IMG/VR virus record: IMGVR_UViG_3300028388_002907
Location: 59,381 to 82,743 of that record
Length of the DNA: 23,363 bases
From: a virus
Strand: one strand, 5' to 3'
In this document: positions 7,444-14,284 of the stretch, piece after piece
Numbering within the stretch: position 1 is the stretch's first letter
Layout: each line of letters starts with the position of its first letter
Notes under the pieces: model-generated
Database searches by the model: none
What the model was told of the DNA's origin: nothing
Seen by the model: the letters and a program-made list of their open reading frames with translations, nothing else
Program-made: the position numbers and the translations under genes

Positions 7444-9264
7444 ATGGACGAAAGCAACGAATACACTGTCGTGAGCAAAAATGACCTTAGTGAATTTTCG
7501 GAATTGAACATTCTGGGAAACGATGAAGTGTCCTCAATCTTGACGAAAATTCATGACGCACTTAGTCTACAAGTACGAAGTCTTGAGGCTGTGACGGTCG
7601 GCATCAAGACTCTTGTAGATCAGGGGTCGGACGTGGAAAAGGACAACAAAAGAAAAATCGGGTTTGATAAACTAAAAGAAAAAATGGAATTTGATGATGA
7701 TGATGAGGAAAAGAAGGGCATCTTGGGGATGATGAGCAATTTTGGCTCAAATCTCAAAGAGGCTATTTTTGGGGAAGCCATTGGTAGTATGCTCGGAGAT
7801 TTAATGTCCAGTGCCCTGAGTTTTGTTAAGCTTTTCGCAATGGCGGCGGTGTCAGCACCGATCATTCATGGTGTTTTGGATGGTATGACAAATGGTCAAT
7901 TCACTGTAAAGATGAAAGAGTTTATCGAAAGAATTTCCAATCTGCTAGATAAATTAGAGAAATGGTTTGATTGGATTGATAATAAACTGGGATGGTTAGG
8001 ATGGAAAAATTCTGATGACACTGATAATGCTGGCTTTACACCAATCCAGCCTATGAGTCCCGAAAACCAGAAAGATATTCTCACGACCTCTCTTACCAGA
8101 CTTTTCAGCGGTGGTATTAAAGGCTCAGGTAAAAATATTGTGGGCGCTTTTATAGAAAGCCAGATCGAAGGATGGTCTGGTGTAGATTTGTCGGACACAT
8201 TTTCAAGAGGTATGTTAAAAACACTCGGACTGCCCGATACAGTCGTCAACAAAAATATCGCGGATGTAGCATCCTCACTGGCTGTCAATCAACTACTATA
8301 CAAGGCAATGACAACAATTGCAACCATGCCATTCAAAGTTACGGCCTCTAACATGAACACAGCACTTCTATCAGGAGCGCTAAGAACCGGCTTGGGTGGA
8401 CTAACCTCGACAGTACCAAAGGTACTAGGCGTTGGTGCTGGGATGATGGGGGCAGCGCCTCTTGCTGCGGGCCTTATTGTCACCCCCACAGCTTTAGGTG
8501 ATGGGACAATGACGGCACAATATGCAAATGAGTTTGAAATGGAAAACCCAAGACCAAAGCCTCACGAACACCAATCACGCATGGACCTTTGGGAAGCTGA
8601 AAAACAACTTTACATTGCAAAAAGGCTCAATTTCGATAACGATGAACCACTTTATTCGGAAAAAGATTATGAGGAATGGGAAAGCATAATACACCGCCTT
8701 AAACTTGCTGGATATGCCATGCGCCAAATTCAAGATCGTTATGATACATCCGAATTAGAAACAGAAGGCATCATGCAATCCTATCCCCCATCAAAGTCTG
8801 TTCTTGATGTTATCACCGACCTGAATAATGAGATAAAAAATCTAGTCTCCAATGGAATACCAGAAGACAGTCCAATAGTCGAAGAACTCCGTGAGAAGAT
8901 AAGAAAGCTTGATAGGTATCTTGTCCTCAAAAAAACTGTTGATTACTACAACGATACAGTGGAGGAAACGCCTCAATACTATGATAACGTCCCAAAAACA
9001 ACTGACAGTCCGGTAAAAATGGTCCCGTCAGTTGAGGAAATAAGCTATAGGGGGATGGAAAGGATCAATCAAATTGAAGAAAGGGCCACAAAAGACGGAA
9101 ACGTATCCAACATCCTTATGAGTATGATGCCCACAATCAACGAAACCCGAGGCACCAATGTCAGCAATGTTAGGCAGGGCGACAACATCTATATCAATTC
9201 AATGCCAGAGCATAAACAGTACGCATATCTAATGGGCGGTGGCCCAACCATCAAAACAGGATAA
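7444..9264 (+). CDS. gp29: Tail length determinator / tape measure-like protein, gp29-like
   Basis: The protein has 606 residues (T4 gp29 is about 590) and a good Shine-Dalgarno region (AAGGAAACAAGGT) before the ATG. The N-terminus is acidic and helical. An Asp/Glu run (FDDDDEE) lies near residue 82. Two hydrophobic stretches follow, at about residues 112-145 (IGSMLGDLMSSALSFVKLF and beyond) and 320-350 (VGAGMMGAAPLAAGLIV), as is common in tape measures that contact the membrane. The C-terminal third is charged and helical, ending in Gly-rich residues. Placement right after the gp26/gp51-type chaperone region supports the tape-measure role. Sequence similarity alone is weak. Confidence 0.7.
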   Translation: MDESNEYTVVSKNDLSEFSELNILGNDEVSSILTKIHDALSLQVRSLEAVTVGIKTLVDQGSDVEKDNKRKIGFDKLKEKMEFDDDDEEKKGILGMMSNFGSNLKEAIFGEAIGSMLGDLMSSALSFVKLFAMAAVSAPIIHGVLDGMTNGQFTVKMKEFIERISNLLDKLEKWFDWIDNKLGWLGWKNSDDTDNAGFTPIQPMSPENQKDILTTSLTRLFSGGIKGSGKNIVGAFIESQIEGWSGVDLSDTFSRGMLKTLGLPDTVVNKNIADVASSLAVNQLLYKAMTTIATMPFKVTASNMNTALLSGALRTGLGGLTSTVPKVLGVGAGMMGAAPLAAGLIVTPTALGDGTMTAQYANEFEMENPRPKPHEHQSRMDLWEAEKQLYIAKRLNFDNDEPLYSEKDYEEWESIIHRLKLAGYAMRQIQDRYDTSELETEGIMQSYPPSKSVLDVITDLNNEIKNLVSNGIPEDSPIVEELREKIRKLDRYLVLKKTVDYYNDTVEETPQYYDNVPKTTDSPVKMVPSVEEISYRGMERINQIEERATKDGNVSNILMSMMPTINETRGTNVSNVRQGDNIYINSMPEHKQYAYLMGGGPTIKTG

Positions 9265-9290
9265 AAAAAGGGGGCCGAGCGGCCCCCTTT
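9263..9290. terminator. Bidirectional Rho-independent terminator
   Basis: GGGGGCC (9270-9276), loop GAGC, GGCCCCC (9281-9287) form a 7-bp perfect GC stem between two convergent genes. Read leftward, the stem is followed by seven T, so it is a strong terminator for gp32. Read rightward, it is followed by TTTCTTC and is weaker, for the structural operon. Confidence 0.9.
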
Positions 9291-9296
9291 CTTCGG

Positions 9297-10265
9297 TCAT
9301 TTCTCGTCAGAGTCATCGGACAGACCCGCAAAGAAGCTTTCCAAGTCTTCATCTTCATCGTCATCGTCAAACTCTTGGGTTTTGCCTTCGTTGGATTCGT
9401 CTTCTTTGAAGCCCCCATCAAATTCTTCCTCATTATCATCGCTACCAAACAGAGGATCACCAGTGCTGCGATTCGAGGTATCAAGTTGAAGGACTCTGTT
9501 CAAACGTGATTGCAAGTCAGCATACGACTTGATGTGCTTTCCTTCCTCACACATTTCCATGATAGGATATGTGGATTCCAGAATCCTCTCCAATTCGTCT
9601 TCATCCAACTCATTTTTATCGGCGTCCCTCAGAGGCGCGGGCTTTGCCCAACTTGACTTGTCATAGGTACGCATACTGTTCGTACCATTTCTGGCCTTGA
9701 TTTTGAAGTCAGCCCCTTCAAACAGATCAAATGGGTTAAAGACTTCAACATCATCATCGTCAAATTCAGGTGCCAAAACCTCCTGAATTTTTTCGAGAAT
9801 TTCCGCCCCAAAGCGGAACAGGAAAACTTTGCCGTTGTTGCTCGGATTTGCGGGGTCGTCTACCACATAGATATTGGCGTGATAGTTTTTGTTGAGACGA
9901 CGCTTGCGAACAATCTCGCGCTTTTCTTCGTTGCCACTATTCCACATTTGATTATTGAGGACGGAAACAGGATCATCGTCATAGTCATTTGCTAGGGTCA
10001 CTCTGGACCGCTCGATATACCAGCCACCCGGCCCCTTGAACGAATAGTCAAGAGTTTTGACATACGACACCTCTCGGTCATATTCTTCTTCGTCTTTTAC
10101 TGCGGGAAGGAACCTGATTACGGCGCGTCCATTTCCGCTCTTGTCAACTTCTAGTTTCCAATAACGATCATCACCGAAATTTTTGCCCTTGTCGGACTCG
10201 ATCTTTTCTTTCAGATTTTCTACGCTGCGCTCGCGCTTTTTGTATCGACTTGTGTATTTGCCCAT
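9297..10265 (-). CDS. gp32: Single-stranded DNA-binding protein gp32
   Basis: The protein has 322 residues (T4 gp32 is 301). The basic N-terminus (KYTSRYKKRERS) carries the cooperative self-association LAST-type motif. The core reads YWKLEVDKSGNGRAVIRFLP at 36-54, GGWYIERS at 80-87, YHANIYVVDDPANP at 128-141 and GKVFLFRFG at 145-153, closely tracking T4. The C-terminal tail is extremely acidic (FDDDDEDEDLESFFAGL) and serves as the protein-interaction tail. In T4 gp32 a zinc is held by one His and three Cys around residues 64-90. The equivalent segment here (84-104) has no Cys, and the protein's only Cys is in EMCEEGK. It coats replicating DNA and works with gp59. AAAGGAAAC precedes the start. 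Confidence 0.97.
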   Translation of the reverse strand: MGKYTSRYKKRERSVENLKEKIESDKGKNFGDDRYWKLEVDKSGNGRAVIRFLPAVKDEEEYDREVSYVKTLDYSFKGPGGWYIERSRVTLANDYDDDPVSVLNNQMWNSGNEEKREIVRKRRLNKNYHANIYVVDDPANPSNNGKVFLFRFGAEILEKIQEVLAPEFDDDDVEVFNPFDLFEGADFKIKARNGTNSMRTYDKSSWAKPAPLRDADKNELDEDELERILESTYPIMEMCEEGKHIKSYADLQSRLNRVLQLDTSNRSTGDPLFGSDDNEEEFDGGFKEDESNEGKTQEFDDDDEDEDLESFFAGLSDDSDEK

Positions 10266-10297
10266 GGAAGTGTTTCCTTTCTTGGCATTAGGTTAAT

Positions 10298-10888
10298 TTA
10301 GTTTTTGAATCTGTCGAATACCACACGCCTATACTGTTTACGGTCAAACACCAGAAATGGCCTGTAGTTTTCGCACAAGGTATTTAGGTCATCATATACA
10401 GGGTTCGCCCTCAATTGGCTTCCCTTTTTTCTGTCAAACTCAGTAATGTCCATCAATATGACAAGGGTCTCAAGAGAGATTTGCCCAATGGTATATAGAC
10501 GAATCACATTCGGTAAAGACGATCCTACCTCAAAATTGGCCCAAAAGTCAAGGTCTAATTTGCTCAGATCAGAAGAAAATTGGTAAGACAGTGCGTCGAT
10601 TCTCTTGCGCCATTCTTTGTGGATTTGAGACCCCTTCTCGGAAACCATATCACCAACCCACATTGATCTGTCTACCAAAAGATTTGACAGAATGACGTGT
10701 TTGGGATTTTTTAGATTGCCCAAAATGTGAAATTGATACCGGTCTCTCCGCTTCTCAAATGCGGCAAAACTGACCTTTACCTTGCCTTTGTATTTGTGGT
10801 AGTCGTAGTCAGATGTGAAATGACGTTTAAGGGCAAGAAAATCTTGGTAACTCCCAAACGCTTTCTTCTCAGAGAAGCCGTCAAACAT
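10298..10888 (-). CDS. gp59: Replicative helicase loader gp59
   Basis: The protein has 196 residues (T4 gp59 is 217) and is alpha-helical and basic. Hallmarks are KYKGKVKVSFAAFEKRRDRYQF (equivalent to T4 MRVSDAAYQKRRDKYFF), LSNLLVDRSMWVGDM (equivalent to FISNLVANQDAWIGD), and ISLETLVILMDI (equivalent to ISFETFILLD). It loads the gp41 helicase onto gp32-covered forks. The ATG at 10888 overlaps the gp33 stop (TGATG). The order gp33-gp59-gp32 is the same as in T4. Confidence 0.94.
   Translation of the reverse strand: MFDGFSEKKAFGSYQDFLALKRHFTSDYDYHKYKGKVKVSFAAFEKRRDRYQFHILGNLKNPKHVILSNLLVDRSMWVGDMVSEKGSQIHKEWRKRIDALSYQFSSDLSKLDLDFWANFEVGSSLPNVIRLYTIGQISLETLVILMDITEFDRKKGSQLRANPVYDDLNTLCENYRPFLVFDRKQYRRVVFDRFKN
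10381..10388 (-). promoter_or_regulatory. Possible late promoter upstream of gp32 (weak)
   Basis: The sequence CCTAAATA, identical to each arm of the divergent late promoter at 4163-4187, occurs inside gp59 about 116 bases upstream of the gp32 start and reads toward it. T4 gene 32 also has an internal late promoter in the preceding gene. Chance occurrence of an 8-mer is possible. Confidence 0.3.
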
Positions 10889-11106
10889 CAATCAAATACC
10901 GATTTGCTCTCTAATAGTAGGTTGAATTTTTGGGCGTGCGCGTCCATTAGGGCCTTCAATTCCCTGTCGCGCTTTGCCGCCTTCCCGACAGTTTCTACCT
11001 CCATGCCATGCCTTTCAGCATAGTATACGAGGGCGTCAAAGATCGAAACATCATCATTGATGTATGACATGACTGCCGGTTTGATTTGTTCTAGATTATC
11101 GTTCAT
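10888..11106 (-). CDS. gp33: Late promoter transcription accessory protein gp33
   Basis: This is a 72-residue acidic helical protein. The pattern EQIKPAVMSYINDDVSIFDAL, then YYAERHGMEVETVGKA and LKALMDAHAQKFNLLLE, is that of short gp33 homologues in T4-like phages. T4 gp33 bridges the RNA polymerase beta-flap and the sliding clamp gp45 to activate late promoters recognised by gp55. I chose the ATG at 11106 because it overlaps the upstream stop as ATGA. An in-frame ATG at 11133 would start inside the preceding gene. Its stop overlaps the gp59 start. gp55 is not in this window. Confidence 0.85.
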   Translation of the reverse strand: MNDNLEQIKPAVMSYINDDVSIFDALVYYAERHGMEVETVGKAAKRDRELKALMDAHAQKFNLLLESKSVFD

Positions 11107-11300
11107 AGAAGCATTTCCAGAGAGTTTGTCCACTCTGTCACGACCTTTCTTGCTTCTTCTAGCGTGTTCTCGGCATCGACATTAAATGGATTACCGTTAA
11201 TGTCGTAATAGCGGACGTAGTACGCCCCTTCTTCTTCATAAATCTCTGCCCTTGCCGCCGATCCTTTGACTGCAAGCGGTGTATGTGTTTCGACTAGCAT
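11103..11300 (-). CDS. Small conserved-context protein of unknown function
   Basis: This 65-residue protein is not recognised. It has a central beta hairpin-like stretch (AEIYEEEGAYYVRYYDINGNPF) and an amphipathic helix (NTLEEARKVVTEW), and no Cys or membrane segment. GGAG precedes the ATG by 5 bases. It is the first ORF after the tmRNA gene and is translationally coupled (ATGA) to gp33, so the tmRNA promoter could also feed this operon. In T4 the small dsbA gene lies near gp33, but I see no specific similarity. Confidence 0.75.
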   Translation of the reverse strand: MLVETHTPLAVKGSAARAEIYEEEGAYYVRYYDINGNPFNVDAENTLEEARKVVTEWTNSLEMLL

Positions 11301-11327
11301 ATAAACTCCATTTTTAAGTTGATGAAT

Positions 11328-11498
11328 GGGGGATTCTGTTTCTAGGTTCCCCCGGACCCATGAGGCTTAGGCCGCTAGGGCCAGAGCCTTCGGTGCTGCG
11401 TTTTCGTTTGCAGTTGTTTAGGTTCTTGCGTTAACCCAGCTTGCGCGGGACAATCTCCGGTTCTCTTAATAACACCTGTCGATCCTATTTTCCGCCCC
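11328..11498 (-). ncRNA. ssrA: tmRNA coding piece (5' acceptor strand, D-region, tag ORF)
   Basis: It begins with GGGGCGG at 11498 and contains the conserved GGATCGACAGG. It carries the tag reading frame at 11411-11367 and ends in a hairpin with stem GGGGGA/TCCCCC (11353-11328). No T run follows that hairpin, so the 3' end is more likely made by processing than by termination. The pseudoknots were not resolved by eye. Confidence 0.85.
11367..11411 (-). other. tmRNA proteolysis tag frame: ANENAAPKALALAA, stop
   Basis: The frame is GCA (resume codon) AAC GAA AAC, then codons for AAPKALALAA and TAA. It starts with AN(E/D)N and ends with ALAA, the classic form recognised by ClpXP/ClpAP (E. coli tag: ANDENYALAA). 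The context ACTGCAAACGA is like the E. coli GTCGCAAACGA. Confidence 0.88.
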
Positions 11499-11578
11499 AT
11501 CAAAATGACACCTTGCCGAAGATTGCGATTCTACCGGACTTACTGACGCTTCGCTTTCACTCGCGTATGGTGTCATTA

Positions 11579-11640
11579 TGGTGGAGCGGCGGGGTACTGC
11601 CCCCCGGTCCAGAATGCTTTCGATCACTTTCACCGATTGT
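11579..11640 (-). ncRNA. ssrA: tmRNA acceptor piece (T-arm, acceptor 3' strand, CCA)
   Basis: The 3' end is fixed by the encoded CCA (A at 11579). T-stem strands are 11602-11606 and 11590-11594, and the acceptor 3' strand is 11583-11589. The loop GGCAGTA departs from the usual TTCRANY, and atypical T-loops are in keeping with two-piece tmRNAs. The 5' end is placed at the predicted transcription start, about 7 bases after the -10 box. Confidence 0.85.
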
Positions 11641-11646
11641 TCAATA

Positions 11647-11675
11647 CTTATACACCATCTGATCTATGGTGTCAA
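11647..11675 (-). promoter_or_regulatory. Sigma70-type promoter of the tmRNA gene with palindrome in the spacer
   Basis: TTGACA (11675-11670), 17 bases, TATAAG (11652-11647). The -35 box is perfect and the -10 box matches at five of six positions. A perfect inverted repeat, ACACCAT, 7 bases, ATGGTGT, fills the spacer and could be an operator. The -35 box lies 4 bases beyond the stop of the upstream gene. Confidence 0.85.
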
Positions 11676-11678
11676 GCA

Positions 11679-11861
11679 TTATCTGCTATAGTGGCCCACC
11701 ATAACATCTCGCAGAAGGCGGTCTGCCTGCTCCCTTGTCTTGATGTTCTTCTGATCCACTAGATCAATGTCATCTATCCTATCATTACATCTATTGATAA
11801 GATCAATCAACTCGGACTCCGATAGTGGGGTAAGGAGTCTCTTTCTTTCATCCTCTGTCAT
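11679..11861 (-). CDS. Small acidic helical protein, unknown
   Basis: This 60-residue protein is not recognised. It is charged and helical (SESELIDLINRCNDRIDDIDL, then TREQADRLLRDVM). I chose the ATG at 11861 because AGGAAG precedes it by about 9 bases. An in-frame ATG at 11879 would add six residues but has a poorer ribosome site. Both ATGs sit in copies of an 18-bp duplication. The gene overlaps the end of the DUF1289 gene. Confidence 0.7.
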   Translation of the reverse strand: MTEDERKRLLTPLSESELIDLINRCNDRIDDIDLVDQKNIKTREQADRLLRDVMVGHYSR

Positions 11862-12045
11862 ATCTACGCTTCCTTTCATATCTACGCTTCATTCTGCGTT
11901 CTCTTATGTTTTTCATAACGCCGTCTTTTTCTGATTCGCTCATACTCTGCCAATCAGAAATTTCTTCAAGAGTGCGCCCACACCCAACACAAACTCGGCT
12001 GGTCTCGTCAATTCTACAGACCGATATACATGGACTATCAATCAT
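11848..12045 (-). CDS. DUF1289-family small Cys-rich protein
   Basis: The 65-residue protein starts SPCISVCRIDETSRVCVGCG and continues RTLEEISDWQSMSESEKDGVM, a clear match to DUF1289 (SPCxxxCxxD...CxGCxRTxxEIxxWxxMS). Cys residues 6, 10, 18 and 21 probably bind a metal or Fe-S cluster. The family is common in proteobacteria and its function is unknown. The very basic C-terminus (KRRYERKRRYDRG) is a six-residue duplication. The start overlaps the previous gene by 8 bases (ATGATTGA). It was probably acquired from a host. Confidence 0.88.
   Translation of the reverse strand: MIDSPCISVCRIDETSRVCVGCGRTLEEISDWQSMSESEKDGVMKNIRERRMKRRYERKRRYDRG
11858..11890. repeat. 15-bp direct repeat with 18-bp period
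   Basis: TCATATCTACGCTTC occurs at 11858-11872 and 11876-11890. In frame it duplicates KRRY(E/D)R at the end of the DUF1289 protein and gives the following gene two candidate ATGs. Confidence 0.9.
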
Positions 12046-12217
12046 CCAAAGAACCGCCTATAATCATGTAATCCTCGGGTGACACATAAAGCACGGGGGC
12101 CTTCCCGGCTAGTGTGTTGTCTGGTCGAATGTCAATGCCCATTTCCAATGATTCATTCAGGAATCGAACATAGTCCCTTTCATCTTGGAACGCCTTTATG
12201 TCCTCAAGTGTTATCAT
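12038..12217 (-). CDS. Small protein of unknown function
   Basis: This 59-residue protein is mostly acidic: MITLEDIKAFQDERDYVRFL, then IDIRPDNTLAGKAPVLYVSP. There are no Cys and no membrane segment, and I do not recognise it. The ATG overlaps the alt-like stop as ATGA and the stop overlaps the DUF1289 start by 8 bases, so coupled translation in one operon is the main evidence that it is real. Confidence 0.75.
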   Translation of the reverse strand: MITLEDIKAFQDERDYVRFLNESLEMGIDIRPDNTLAGKAPVLYVSPEDYMIIGGSLDD

Positions 12218-14244
12218 CGCTTCATCTTCGGTTTATTGATCTTGAGTTTACCACCCTTGCTCATTTTCTCCAATCTCTTAAGTGCATCGAGGCTCGGAGT
12301 GCTTGTCCATTTTTCTTCCTGTGAAGGATCGTTTTCTTTCATTTCGCTTTCCTCAATAGGCAAATTTTCATTCCTTATTGTTGCTCTGTGAAACAGGTCT
12401 TCAATAGCATTTCCAACATAGACCATTTTCGTGTAAATAATATCACCATTTTTTGGCACATATGCCTTGATTATGCGCAGAACGCTCATCGGAATCAGAA
12501 CGATTTCATATTCCCCGTAGTTTTGGGTTGTGCCACGGGTAAACGCAGGTAATATAGGAGTGCCTTTAGGCAAGTAGATTTTCATACTCAATTGACCACC
12601 AAAATTTATCGTACTTTCGAATGAAGTTGATAAAAATCCGGGGTCAATGTAATCACCACCCGCCTCAAATTCTTCGTATGGATAGATTAATCCTCTGACA
12701 TTACAGGTCCTATACACCCAAATAGATTCGGATAGAGTCGGTATCTCATCCATATGGCGTTTTAGTTCTCGTGGATCGAAACCCTTGTCAGGTCTGGTAT
12801 CATCATAGTAACTTCTCATGCTGTTGTTGTAGTAACTATAGTCTGTCCCTGTGTAATCGTATACCATATCAACCAGAGGATTATCTTCCATATTCAGATA
12901 TTTCTCCACTTCTGGCAGATTGGATAGGGCCTTTAATTTCTTCCTTTCATACGTCAAGTCATTTTTGGTAGCGAACGGCAATACTGTATCATCATCATCA
13001 TCATCATCGTAGTTTGAGTTTGGATAAAGAAATCCTTCAAAATTATCCTGTTCAAACTCAGGTAGGGTTGCTTTAGGTTGCTCTACGTCAAGACTTCTTA
13101 CTTCAACGTCTTCTATTAGTTTTCGAATCTTAGAGTATTGCAAAGCGTCATTTTGCTGAGAGTATGTGATCGAAAAGAGGTTTTTTGTATGTTTTCGAGC
13201 AGTAATATATCCTTTGCTACCTTTAGATTCCTTATACCCGTCCTTTATTTCTACCATAAGCTGTTTTACCATGGAAGCTATTTCATTACCATACTTTTTC
13301 ACAACATCTTCTACATAACTGTCCATGAGGGAATCAATCCGTTCTCCGTACTCAATAAATTTGTCCTCACCAAATTCAAACCCAAAATCAAAGTAATCCA
13401 TATCAATTTCTCTAAGAATGTAATATGGATTAACTTTGGTAATGTTATCACTCTCGATTGAAATTCCGGGGGCTGTATAGTCCAATTCGAAAAATGGCTT
13501 TTGCGTAGTTTTTTTCTTTACGGGATTCTTATTACTGAGTTTCTCAATTATAGCATCATCCATGTCCGTTGAAATAATCTTAGAGTCCTCTTTGAAAGCA
13601 CCTACATTAACCGGAGCGATTGTCAGAAGATTCCGCTTTTGGAATTTTTTGGATTTGTCATAAACAATTTCGGCCCTGTCTTCGTCATATTCATAGTCGA
13701 TTCCATCGACCCAAGACCCAAACACCTCATCTATACTTTTATCCCCTCGCATCAGAAATGTGTGTTTTGTATTAAACTTTTTTGGAATGGGATATACTAT
13801 CTTAAATTTAGCCTTTTTAATTTTATTCTTCTTTAGACTCATTTTGAGTTTTTTGTTGAATGTTCGAAAAAAGCTTTGTGACGAGTGGCGTGGCTTTACA
13901 GTAGTCCGTATAACGATGCCGTCGATTTTTTTTGATGTATGTTCCCTGAATACCTCTTGCAAAAAAGTTGATATTGCTTTCGTCATGGAAATTACTGAAT
14001 CCTCAAGAGAAAGGAGCGCATCATAAAAATTTCCTTTAGCGTCCGCTATAGACAAAATCCAAAAATCTTTCTTAGAATCCTTTTCAAGAATGAAATTCCA
14101 TAAGGTTTCTTTGACACCATCATGGTCTAGTCCCATAAAATAAGCAACGATTCTTTTACTATTTGTCTTAGACGTGAATATTATTTCAGGGGATTGTGTC
14201 CCACTGTCTTTTTCTTCTAAAATAAATTTTTTGAAGCTTTGCAT
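12214..14244 (-). CDS. alt: Alt-like NAD-dependent ADP-ribosyltransferase, probable packaged head protein
   Basis: The protein has 676 residues (T4 Alt is 682). The C-terminal part carries the R-S-E signature: Arg in IWVYRTCN at about residue 510, GFLSTSFES at about 533-541, and the ExE pair in YGEYEIVLIP at about 576. ExE marks arginine-specific mono-ADP-ribosyltransferases. T4 Alt is packaged, injected with the DNA, and modifies host RNA polymerase alpha at once. Fittingly, the N-terminus MQSFKKFILEE resembles the T4 capsid-targeting sequence (IPIII begins MKTYQEFIAE), with I-L-E as a candidate gp21 protease site. A run of seven Asp occurs at about residue 410. A late-type promoter and AAGGTGG precede the start. 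The target here is unknown. Confidence 0.88.
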   Translation of the reverse strand: MQSFKKFILEEKDSGTQSPEIIFTSKTNSKRIVAYFMGLDHDGVKETLWNFILEKDSKKDFWILSIADAKGNFYDALLSLEDSVISMTKAISTFLQEVFREHTSKKIDGIVIRTTVKPRHSSQSFFRTFNKKLKMSLKKNKIKKAKFKIVYPIPKKFNTKHTFLMRGDKSIDEVFGSWVDGIDYEYDEDRAEIVYDKSKKFQKRNLLTIAPVNVGAFKEDSKIISTDMDDAIIEKLSNKNPVKKKTTQKPFFELDYTAPGISIESDNITKVNPYYILREIDMDYFDFGFEFGEDKFIEYGERIDSLMDSYVEDVVKKYGNEIASMVKQLMVEIKDGYKESKGSKGYITARKHTKNLFSITYSQQNDALQYSKIRKLIEDVEVRSLDVEQPKATLPEFEQDNFEGFLYPNSNYDDDDDDDTVLPFATKNDLTYERKKLKALSNLPEVEKYLNMEDNPLVDMVYDYTGTDYSYYNNSMRSYYDDTRPDKGFDPRELKRHMDEIPTLSESIWVYRTCNVRGLIYPYEEFEAGGDYIDPGFLSTSFESTINFGGQLSMKIYLPKGTPILPAFTRGTTQNYGEYEIVLIPMSVLRIIKAYVPKNGDIIYTKMVYVGNAIEDLFHRATIRNENLPIEESEMKENDPSQEEKWTSTPSLDALKRLEKMSKGGKLKINKPKMKR

Positions 14245-14276
14245 ACGTTTTCCACCTTTTTTTTTTGAGTTATTGG

Positions 14277-14284
14277 TATTTATG
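14277..14284 (-). promoter_or_regulatory. T4-type late promoter for alt
   Basis: CATAAATA reads toward alt, 33 bases before its ATG, and differs from the T4 late consensus TATAAATA at one position. It overlaps the stop codon of the metallophosphoesterase gene. Late expression fits a protein that must be packaged into heads. Confidence 0.65.

Larger units (their letters stand above)
11328..11640 (-). ncRNA. ssrA: Circularly permuted (two-piece) tmRNA, precursor
   Basis: Reading leftward, the order is acceptor piece (about 11640-11579), intervening segment (11578-11499) and coding piece (11498 to about 11328). This is the reversed order typical of alphaproteobacterial and some cyanobacterial tmRNAs. 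The acceptor stem pairs GGGGCGG (5' end of the coding piece, 11498-11492) with CCGCTCC (11589-11583). It has G-U as the third pair, which is the alanine identity signal. Discriminator A and an encoded CCA follow (ending at 11579). The T-arm is CGGGG, a 7-base loop GGCAGTA, CCCCG. The D-region shows GGATCGACAGG (compare E. coli GGATTCGACGGG). A resume codon GCA starts a tag of 14 codons ending in TAA. A promoter sits just upstream. The mature 5' end of the acceptor piece and 3' end of the coding piece are estimates. Confidence 0.92.

Noticed and set aside
11579-11590. CCA end of tmRNA considered as a prophage attachment site.
   Set aside because: The genome is of a lytic T4 type, no integrase is visible, and the RNA gene is complete with its own promoter rather than a short att fragment.
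11441-11662. A 73-codon plus-strand frame in the tmRNA region.
   Set aside because: The region is fully explained by the permuted tmRNA and its promoter on the minus strand. The frame has no ribosome site.
12988-13009. ATC trinucleotide run in the alt-like gene considered as a repeat element.
   Set aside because: It simply encodes the run of seven Asp, and similar acidic runs are common in this genome.
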